DNA of 38,074 bases from Spirochaetae bacterium HGW-Spirochaetae-7 (GTDB lineage: Bacteria; Spirochaetota; Spirochaetia; Treponematales; UBA12059), in the NCBI GenBank assembly GCA_002839245.1, contig PGXR01000001.1:4284-42357 (forward strand). Reading direction: 5' to 3'. This document shows, in pieces, positions 32,329-38,074 of the stretch. The position numbers and the translations under genes were made by a program. The notes under the pieces were generated by a model that was not told the DNA's origin, ran no database searches, and saw nothing but the letters and a program-made list of their open reading frames with translations. The stretch's first letter is position 1. Each line of letters starts with the position of its first letter.

Positions 32329-33771
32329 ATGAAAATCAAGATACGTGAAACCCTCCGGACTGTGGCGGAGTACCTGAACCGCGGAAAGGCCCCCTACTTC
32401 CTGTCGATCGGCCTGACCATACTCGGTTTCGTGCTCGTCTACCTGAGCCCGCGTTCCATACCCGCCTTCCTCGTGTTCGCGGCGGCGGCCGGATTGCCTT
32501 ATTTCCTGTCGATAAAGAAGTCGATCAAGCTCGCCCTCGCGGTGCTGGTGGCCATCGTCCTGGTGCCGGTACTCGGGGCGCGCAACATATTCTACCTGGA
32601 GGTGATATTCCAGATAGCTGTCTTCTCTGCGCTGGCGCTCGGGCTGAACATAGTAGTCGGGTTCTCCGGCCTGCTCAACTTCGGGTACATGGCGTTCTAC
32701 GCGGTAGGCGCCTACCTGTGGGCCTTCTTCGGCTCCCAGCAGCCCTTCCTGCTCCACGCCATCCCCGGTACCGCGCCGATCGGCACCCAGTTTTTCATGG
32801 CGGCAGACTGGTTCTATCTTTTCATTTTCCTCGGCGTCATCGTAGCGGCGATCGTCGGGCTGATACTCGGTCTTCCCGTGCTCAGGGTCCGGGGCGACTA
32901 CCTGGCAATAATCACGCTGGGCTTCGGCGAGATTGTCCGCCAGCTCGCCAACAACCTTGACAAGCCCCTCAACCTGACCAACGGGCCGCAGGGCATCACG
33001 CCGATCCAGCGGCCGACTTTGCCTGACGGGGTGATACGGTTCTTCAACGGCATTTTCGAACCGCTGGTCGGCCGTCCGGTTACCGTCAACCAGTTCTACA
33101 ACATCCTCTTCTATCTGATAGCGCTGGTCGTGGTGATTGTCGCTATCGTGATAACCTACCGGCTCGATGACTCGAAAGTCGGGCGCGCGTGGACGGCCAT
33201 CCGCGAGGACGAGCTGGCCGCGACGGCCATGGGCATTCCCGCCAACAAGCTCAAGCTCGGCGCTTTTGCCGTAGGCGCTTCCTTCGCGGGCGCGATGGGC
33301 GTGCTCTTCGCGGCCAGCCGCACCTTCGTCAGCCCGGAGTCGTTCACTTTCCTGCAGTCGGTCGGGGTGCTGACCATGGTCATCCTGGGCGGCATCGGCA
33401 GCATACCAGGCGTCATCATCGGCGCGTCGGTAGTCATAATCCTCAACCTGCAGGTGCTCCAGAGTTTCTCGCTGTTCCTGTCGAGGTTGCGGCAGAGCGA
33501 CGCCTACATCCCGATCATCAACTTCTACTGGCGTGACCTGTCCAACCAGCTCGATCCGTCGAAGTACCAGCGCCTCGTTTTCGGGATCATCCTCATCCTT
33601 ATGATGATATACCGCCCGGCGGGCATTCTTCCCGCGGCCAGGCGAAAGCGCGAACTCCGTGTGGCAAAGCTCGAGGCGGACTCCGCAAGCGTCGACAACG
33701 GGAATGGCGGAAACGGGCTACCGGACGTCGACAAGCCGGCGGCGTCCCCAAAGGAGGACAACCATGCCTGA
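32329..33771 (+). CDS. livM: Branched-chain amino acid ABC transporter permease, LivM family
   Basis: 480 residues with about 10-11 membrane segments. The family core is ALALGLNIVVGFSGLLNFGYMAFYAVGAYLWA, RGDYLAIITLGFGEIVRQLANN and GRAWTAIREDELAATAMGIPANKLKLGAFAVGASFAGAMGVLFA. N-terminal extra hydrophobic helices precede it. The C-terminus has a ~35-residue polar, Gly/Asn/Asp-rich tail without known function. AGGAGG lies upstream of the ATG. The stop overlaps livG by eight bases. Confidence 0.94.
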   Translation: MKIKIRETLRTVAEYLNRGKAPYFLSIGLTILGFVLVYLSPRSIPAFLVFAAAAGLPYFLSIKKSIKLALAVLVAIVLVPVLGARNIFYLEVIFQIAVFSALALGLNIVVGFSGLLNFGYMAFYAVGAYLWAFFGSQQPFLLHAIPGTAPIGTQFFMAADWFYLFIFLGVIVAAIVGLILGLPVLRVRGDYLAIITLGFGEIVRQLANNLDKPLNLTNGPQGITPIQRPTLPDGVIRFFNGIFEPLVGRPVTVNQFYNILFYLIALVVVIVAIVITYRLDDSKVGRAWTAIREDELAATAMGIPANKLKLGAFAVGASFAGAMGVLFAASRTFVSPESFTFLQSVGVLTMVILGGIGSIPGVIIGASVVIILNLQVLQSFSLFLSRLRQSDAYIPIINFYWRDLSNQLDPSKYQRLVFGIILILMMIYRPAGILPAARRKRELRVAKLEADSASVDNGNGGNGLPDVDKPAASPKEDNHA

Positions 33772-34558
33772 TCCAGTCGACATACTGGCGACGACAAACG
33801 TCGTCAAGCGCTTCGGCGGCCTGACGGCGGTCAACAAGATGAGCTTTACCATCAGGCAGGGCTGCATCTACAGCATCATAGGCCCGAACGGGGCAGGCAA
33901 GACGACATTCTTCAACACCATTTCCGGGCTGTACAAGCCGGAGGAGGGCTCGATACTCTTCGACGGTCACCGCATCGAGGGCCAGCCGCCGGAGAAGATC
34001 ACCGCCCTGCACATGGCCAGGACTTTCCAGAACATACGGCTGTTTGGTGGCATGACCGTCGTGGAAAACATTTTGGTCGGCGCGTATACGCGCTTGAAGC
34101 AGAGTTCGATCCAGGCGGTTTTTCGCACCCGCGCTTTCCTCGATGAAGAAAAGAAGGCGGAATCCAGGGCCGAGGAGCTGATGGAATACGTGGGGCTCTA
34201 TGGCGTCGGCAACGAGCTTGCCGCGAGCCTCCCGTACGGCGCCCAGCGCCGCGTCGAGATCGCCAGGGCCCTTGCCTCGGAACCCAAGCTCCTCCTGCTG
34301 GACGAGCCGACGGCCGGCATGAACCCGTCGGAGAGCGCCGACGCGCTGCAACTCTTCAGGCGGCTGCGCGACGACCTTGGCATCACGATATTGCTCATCG
34401 AGCACGATATGAAGGTCGTGATGAACGTATCCGAGAGGATCACGGTCATGGACTACGGCGAGAAGATCGCCGAGGGAACGCCCAAGGAAATCGCCGCAAA
34501 TCCGCGCGTCATTGAAGCTTACCTGGGGCGTGGCGCCGCCGCTGCCATGACGGCCTGA
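33764..34558 (+). CDS. livG: Branched-chain amino acid ABC transporter ATP-binding protein, LivG family
   Basis: 264 residues from the ATG at 33764, with AAGGAGG six bases before it and an eight-base overlap with livM. Walker A is GPNGAGKT. The signature reads LPYGAQRRVEIARAL, the usual LivG variant. Walker B LLLLDEPTAGMNPSE and an H-loop IEHDMKVVM are present. One of the two ATPases that drive the LivHM channel. Confidence 0.95.
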   Translation: MPDPVDILATTNVVKRFGGLTAVNKMSFTIRQGCIYSIIGPNGAGKTTFFNTISGLYKPEEGSILFDGHRIEGQPPEKITALHMARTFQNIRLFGGMTVVENILVGAYTRLKQSSIQAVFRTRAFLDEEKKAESRAEELMEYVGLYGVGNELAASLPYGAQRRVEIARALASEPKLLLLDEPTAGMNPSESADALQLFRRLRDDLGITILLIEHDMKVVMNVSERITVMDYGEKIAEGTPKEIAANPRVIEAYLGRGAAAAMTA

Positions 34559-34569
34559 AGGAGTATGCG

Positions 34570-35280
34570 ATGAGCCTCTTGGAACTGGAAGACATACACA
34601 GCTATTACGGCAACATCCATGCGCTCAAGGGCGTCTCCCTGAAGGTCGAGGAGGGCGAGATAGTCAGCCTCATCGGCGCAAACGGCGCCGGCAAGACGAC
34701 GACGCTGCGATCGATATCGGGCCTCCTGCATCCGCGCAAGGGAAAGGTGATATTCCGTGGAAAGGACGTCACCAAGCTGGCTCCGAACCTCATCCACAAG
34801 GAAGGCCTTGGCTTGGTGCCGGAAGGCCGCGGTATTTTCCCGCGACTGACGGTGCTGGAGAACCTGGAGATGGGCGCCTTCCTGGTCAAGGACAAGGCCG
34901 AGATAGCCCGGGGCATAGAGCAGGCGTTCACGCTTTTTCCGCGGCTCAGGGAGAGGGCGGAGCAGAAGGGCGGCACGCTTTCGGGCGGGGAGCAGCAGAT
35001 GCTCGCTACCGCCCGCGGCCTGATGTCCACCCCGTCCATCCTGCTGATGGATGAACCGTCGATGGGCCTGGCCCCCGTTCTCGTCGACCAGATATTCGAC
35101 GTGATCAAGGAACTCAACGCCAAGGGCACGACGATACTTCTAGTCGAGCAGAACGCGTTGATGGCGCTGTCGATAGCGCACCGCGCCTACGTCCTGCAGA
35201 CAGGTACCATAGTGCTGTCGGGCGCGGCGTCCAACGTAGCCAAGGACGAGAACGTCCGCAAGGCATACCTGGGCATCTAG
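34570..35280 (+). CDS. livF: Branched-chain amino acid ABC transporter ATP-binding protein, LivF family
   Basis: 236 residues. Walker A is GANGAGKT, the signature is LSGGEQQMLATARGL and Walker B is ILLMDEPSMGLAP. LVPEGRGIFPRLTVLENLEMGAFL is typical of LivF. GAAGGAG precedes the ATG. Second ATPase subunit and last gene of the liv operon, followed by a terminator. Confidence 0.95.
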   Translation: MSLLELEDIHSYYGNIHALKGVSLKVEEGEIVSLIGANGAGKTTTLRSISGLLHPRKGKVIFRGKDVTKLAPNLIHKEGLGLVPEGRGIFPRLTVLENLEMGAFLVKDKAEIARGIEQAFTLFPRLRERAEQKGGTLSGGEQQMLATARGLMSTPSILLMDEPSMGLAPVLVDQIFDVIKELNAKGTTILLVEQNALMALSIAHRAYVLQTGTIVLSGAASNVAKDENVRKAYLGI

Positions 35281-35302
35281 AACTGGCATACTGGACATGC
35301 GT

Positions 35303-35334
35303 CAGGCCGCCGGCACTCACCGGCGGCCTGTTTT
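35303..35334. terminator. Terminator between livF and the convergent membrane-protein gene
   Basis: CAGGCCGCCGG (35303-35313), a six-base loop, CCGGCGGCCTG (35320-35330), then TTTT. A perfect eleven-base stem with a T-run on the livF side; on the other strand the stem starts within a few bases of the stop at 35335, so it may serve both operons. Confidence 0.85.
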
Positions 35335-35862
35335 CTAAGATTTACGCTTTGTGAAGCCCATGATGAGCCCGAGCGCGACCGACCACAAGGCGGCCAGGCC
35401 TATCTGGTATTCCAGCGGCAACGCGAAGGTCACCGTATGCGCTGGCAGCCAGAACCACGCGAGCGTGGCCAGGCTCTTTTCCAGGCCGCCATAGCCCTTT
35501 GTCCCGGCGATGATGTTGTCGCTGGTCCGGTGCAGCACCATGAGCAACGGACCGAACATCGAGTTGGTCAGGATGGACAGCGACAGCGCGCGGAGTATCG
35601 TTATCTCCTCGCAGACGCGCGGCAGGAATTCCCTGTCGACCAGGGCAGCCAGGAATCCCTTGAAGCCGGTGAACGAATACTTGACCAGTATGCCGAGGGC
35701 TCCCCAGACGAGGGCCTTGGCCAGCCATACGATGGCCCTGCCCGATGGACGATGCTTCGCCGCCACGATGCCGAGAGCCTCGCCGACGCTGCCGAGCAGG
35801 GCGAACTGGATGAAAGCCGACAACAGCACGTTGTCCGAGACCCATGAAACATACCAAGCCAT
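35335..35862 (-). CDS. Membrane protein resembling the Mpv17/PMP22 family
   Basis: 175 residues with about four membrane segments. The second half reads FGPLLMVLHRTSDNI ... FWLPAHTVTFALPLEYQIGLAALWSVALGLIMGF. This follows the Mpv17 order (GP...HR.LD, then W-P...F.LP..YR......W..YLS) known mainly from eukaryotic organelle membranes; I have matched only the pattern by eye. The function in bacteria is unknown. A good GAAGGAG precedes the ATG at 35862, and a TATACT box lies 22 bases upstream of the start. It is monocistronic and convergent with livF. Confidence 0.6.
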   Translation of the reverse strand: MAWYVSWVSDNVLLSAFIQFALLGSVGEALGIVAAKHRPSGRAIVWLAKALVWGALGILVKYSFTGFKGFLAALVDREFLPRVCEEITILRALSLSILTNSMFGPLLMVLHRTSDNIIAGTKGYGGLEKSLATLAWFWLPAHTVTFALPLEYQIGLAALWSVALGLIMGFTKRKS

Positions 35863-35883
35863 AATTTCTCCTTCGAGCGGCCG

Positions 35884-35889
35884 AGTATA
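35884..35889 (-). promoter_or_regulatory. -10 box (TATACT) of the Mpv17-like gene
   Basis: On the reverse strand TATACT lies 22 bases before the start codon, followed by GAAGGAG. A CTGAAC 15 bases upstream could be a -35 with the same short spacing as in the LolA-like promoter. Confidence 0.45.
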
Positions 35890-35906
35890 TACGACGCGAT
35901 GCCTGT

Positions 35907-37073
35907 TCAGCGAGGCTTGAATAGCAGAAGGATGGAGGCTCCTGGGCCTGGCTCGCGTATCATGCGGCCGCCTACCTGGTCGACCAGGCTTCTTACTATG
36001 TCCATCCCGACGCCGGGCCTCCTGTCGGTCGCGGGAGAGGCCGGGAATCCGGGACCGTCGTCGGCTATCCGGATAAAGGCTTCGCCGCCCAGCATTCCCG
36101 TTTCCACGGTCAGCGTACCTTCCTTGCGGGAAGAGAAGGCGTACTTGATCGAGTTGGTGACAAGCTCCGAGACTATGAGGCCGCAGGGTATGGCGACGCC
36201 GAGGTCGAGCCTAAGGCTCTCCAGTCTATATTGCATCGTTATCCTGAGGTTGGCGGCGGCTATCATCTGGTCGGCCACACGCGGAAGGTAGTCGGCCATG
36301 TCGATGCCCGAGAAATCGCCAGTCCTGTAAATCTCCTCGTGGACCTGTGCCATGGCGAAAATGCTGTCCTGGCTTTCCTGCAGGATGCTTCTGGCCTCTT
36401 TGCTGGACGTCGAAGAAGACTTGAGGTAGAGGAGGCTGAGGACTATCTGCAGGTTGTTCTTGACCCGGTGGTGTACCTCCTTGAGCAGCGCCTCGAGTTC
36501 CAGCTTGCGCCGTTCGAGCAAGGCTGTCCGCTCGGCCACCTCGTCCTCGAGGTGGCCGTAGAGGTCAGCGTTGCGCAGCACGAGCGCCAGGATCGATGAA
36601 AGCCGTTTCAGGGTATCCATGGCCTTCTGCAGGGTTTCGTCATCCAACAGGTCCAGAAGGAAGATGCCGCCCACGCGCTTGGTCCCGTAGGCAAGTGGAA
36701 GTATCAGGGCCGAGGCCGCGCCGAGGCCGCCGAGCAGCCCGGCGTCCGGGCCCTGGTCGGTCGCGGCAAGCAAGGCTGCTCCCGTGACGATACACGACCG
36801 CTCGATCAGGGCATGGAAAGCCGGGCTTTCCGCCAGGTCCTTTCGCCGTTCGGGATAGACCGACCGTATCAAGTGCCTGGAGCCCCCCGCCGTTTCGACA
36901 TGCGAGACGACGACGACAGTCCTGGCGCCGACCAGGCTGCGGAGTTCCTCGGCGATGAAGTCGCAGGCTTGCCGGGGGTTGTCCGAAAGCTCCAGGAGCC
37001 GTTGTACGAGGTCGGAAAGGAGCATCCCGAAGGCCTGGCCGTCGCGATTCCCGTCCGGGTTGCTAGTTGCCAT
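35907..37073 (-). CDS. Cytosolic sensor histidine kinase, GAF plus HisKA_2/HATPase
   Basis: 388 residues. No membrane segment is seen. GAF-like domain ~20-170 (EELRSLVGARTVVVVSHVE, then a central ALILPLAYGTKRVGGIFLLD strand). A coiled linker leads to HisKA_2 at ~190-260 with KEVHHRVKNNLQ, whose first His (H201) is the likely phosphorylation site. HATPase at ~285-388 has N in ELVTNSIKYAF, DDGPGF and GVGMDIV. There is no response regulator in view. The ATG lies inside the DUF1638 gene (11-base overlap), so both are cotranslated. It probably senses a cofactor or substrate of the pathway that the neighbouring genes serve. Confidence 0.9.
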   Translation of the reverse strand: MATSNPDGNRDGQAFGMLLSDLVQRLLELSDNPRQACDFIAEELRSLVGARTVVVVSHVETAGGSRHLIRSVYPERRKDLAESPAFHALIERSCIVTGAALLAATDQGPDAGLLGGLGAASALILPLAYGTKRVGGIFLLDLLDDETLQKAMDTLKRLSSILALVLRNADLYGHLEDEVAERTALLERRKLELEALLKEVHHRVKNNLQIVLSLLYLKSSSTSSKEARSILQESQDSIFAMAQVHEEIYRTGDFSGIDMADYLPRVADQMIAAANLRITMQYRLESLRLDLGVAIPCGLIVSELVTNSIKYAFSSRKEGTLTVETGMLGGEAFIRIADDGPGFPASPATDRRPGVGMDIVRSLVDQVGGRMIREPGPGASILLLFKPR

Positions 37074-37647
37074 CGAGGGCCTCGAGCAAGGCGGCGCGGA
37101 GGGCGGCCTCGAGCCCCGTTGTACCTACCTTTTCGATGCGCAGCTCGAGGCCGATATAGTCGGAAGCGGCCTCGAAAACCTCCGCACCGGGCCGTGGAGC
37201 GCCGGTATCCAGGTACACGAGTTCCCGCATGTTTTCGCGCATGAACTCCCGCGCGAGTTCCCTATCCTCGAGGCCGAGCGACTGCTTGAATACTGTTTCC
37301 CACCGCGCCATCCATTCGGGCATGAAGAAAAATGACCCGGCTTTACGGAGTTCGCGGTAGCGGGCGGCTCCGAGGCATATCTCGCAGCAGTTCACCCCGC
37401 GGGCGCGCCCGCAGGCCGGCTTCTGTCCGAATTCTAGCATGTGCGGCGAGCAGTCACCGTACAGGATGACGACTGGCGTACCTTCGGGAGGCAGCGCTTC
37501 GGCGACGCGCCCGTCGAGCGCGGCGGGGTCCATGTGCAGCATGGAGTCGAAGAACGTCGGCTTGAACTTCTCTTGCAGTTCCGGGTCGAGCGACTTGAAT
37601 TCCCTGGCGAATATCCCGCAGGCTAAAAGAAGTACGCGTTCAGGCAT
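37063..37647 (-). CDS. DUF1638 family protein
   Basis: 194 residues from MPERVLLLACGIFAREF, the DUF1638 opening. Cys10 begins the conserved region, and a cluster follows at C66, H69, C79, C87, C88 and C91 (GDCSPHM ... GVNCCEICLG), which looks like a metal or cofactor site. The family occurs beside corrinoid methyltransferases and URO-D-like proteins; its biochemical role is not known to me. The start is the ATG at 37647, overlapping the URO-D-like stop by eight bases (ATGCCTGA). Longer in-frame openings lie inside that gene. Confidence 0.88.
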   Translation of the reverse strand: MPERVLLLACGIFAREFKSLDPELQEKFKPTFFDSMLHMDPAALDGRVAEALPPEGTPVVILYGDCSPHMLEFGQKPACGRARGVNCCEICLGAARYRELRKAGSFFFMPEWMARWETVFKQSLGLEDRELAREFMRENMRELVYLDTGAPRPGAEVFEAASDYIGLELRIEKVGTTGLEAALRAALLEALDGN

Positions 37648-38074
37648 GCGGCCTGCCCATCGCGATGGCAGCGTCCATGATCGCGGCGATGGTCGGCTCG
37701 TCGGTATCCCAGGGTATGTCGGCGGCGGTCGTGGCAACCATGAGGCGCGGGTCAGTGGCCATGTTGGCCAGCAGTTGCTGCACGGAGGCTAGAACGTTGG
37801 CCGCCGGCCTCCGGCTCATCCTGGGGCCCGCTGGACCCGTGACGAGGAGGCGCTCGGGGCCGAGCATTGCGCGCGCCAGCTTGGGATCGTCGCGCTCGTC
37901 GAGGATGAAGCCCTCCACGTTGGGGAGGGCTGCGTAATGGTTCAGGTTCGCGGCGAGAGGATTCGCGCCGTGGTGGAAGAAGACGGGCCCGGGAATCCGT
38001 CCGAAGGCGCTGGCGAGCGTCGGGAGCAACGGCTTTCGGATGAGGCTGTCCATCATGATGGCCGGATTGGCGAA
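37640..38074 (-). CDS. Uroporphyrinogen-decarboxylase-superfamily protein, C-terminal part
   Basis: The last 144 codons of a gene that continues off the window edge; the frame is open through 38074. It has the C-terminal TIM-barrel layout of the URO-D/MtaA superfamily: a GPVFFHHGANP strand-loop, NVEGFILDERDD, a VTGPAGP loop and a final ADIPWDTDEPTIAAIM segment. In MtaA-type methyltransferases the matching loops carry HxC and PGC zinc ligands, but here they read HHG and TTAAD. The Cys ligands are absent, so this is not a typical zinc methyltransferase. It is not HemE, because its neighbours are DUF1638 and a kinase. It overlaps the next gene by eight bases. Confidence 0.8.
   Translation of the reverse strand, partial: FANPAIMMDSLIRKPLLPTLASAFGRIPGPVFFHHGANPLAANLNHYAALPNVEGFILDERDDPKLARAMLGPERLLVTGPAGPRMSRRPAANVLASVQQLLANMATDPRLMVATTAADIPWDTDEPTIAAIMDAAIAMGRPHA

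Noticed and set aside
37640..38074. Call of HemE (uroporphyrinogen decarboxylase)
   Set aside because: Neighbours and loop motifs fit the paralogous URO-D/methyltransferase superfamily, not haem synthesis.
1..38074. CRISPR arrays, rRNA, tRNA, insertion sequences
   Set aside because: No regularly spaced repeats, cloverleaf patterns, transposase motifs or terminal inverted repeats were seen on reading both strands.

Overview
The window is a contiguous, gene-dense, GC-rich stretch from a Gram-negative (diderm) bacterium. A spirochaete of the Treponema/Spirochaeta kind fits best. The points in favour are an archaeal-type AspRS next to gatA/gatB, relaxed lipoboxes, several outer-membrane-barrel-like proteins, a class III adenylate cyclase, and TRAP and Liv transporters. 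This assignment is inference; no rRNA or tRNA is present to test it.

Left part (1-5509): the 3' end of gatA, then gatB and aspS, with each junction overlapping as ATGA. This set would make Gln-tRNA(Gln) and Asn-tRNA(Asn) by transamidation, and the AspRS carries the residues of the non-discriminating type. A reverse-strand AAA ATPase with a striking palindrome at its promoter follows, then a mazEF-type toxin-antitoxin pair.

Middle part (5659-24704): a membrane-anchored coiled-coil protein. Next comes a five-gene reverse-strand operon with an adenylate cyclase first, then two pairs of barrel-like protein plus lipoprotein. A divergent operon encodes a LolA-like protein, a barrel-like protein, an ABC ATPase and two FtsX/LolC-type permeases. 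A reverse-strand block follows: pyruvate kinase, an OmpA-family protein, and a zinc-type ArsR repressor with a P1B-type metal ATPase.

Right part (24743-38074): a possible 57-codon gene, a brnTA toxin-antitoxin pair and a quinone-reductase-like flavoprotein come first. After them are a TRAP transporter (dctPQM) and a full branched-chain amino acid ABC transporter (livKHMGF). In both transporters a strong hairpin separates the binding-protein gene from the permease genes. Beyond livF lie an Mpv17-like membrane protein and a reverse-strand operon running off the window edge: a URO-D-superfamily protein, a DUF1638 protein and a GAF/HisKA_2 histidine kinase.

Six operon-first genes (AAA ATPase, mazE, cyclase, pyk, brnT, quinone reductase) lack a Shine-Dalgarno sequence and have a -10-like hexamer six or seven bases before the start codon. 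This is the layout expected of leaderless mRNAs. The other operon-first genes examined have a clear Shine-Dalgarno and a normal leader. The most interesting undescribed systems are the cyclase-led envelope operon, the URO-D/DUF1638/kinase operon and the LolA-barrel-ABC operon.
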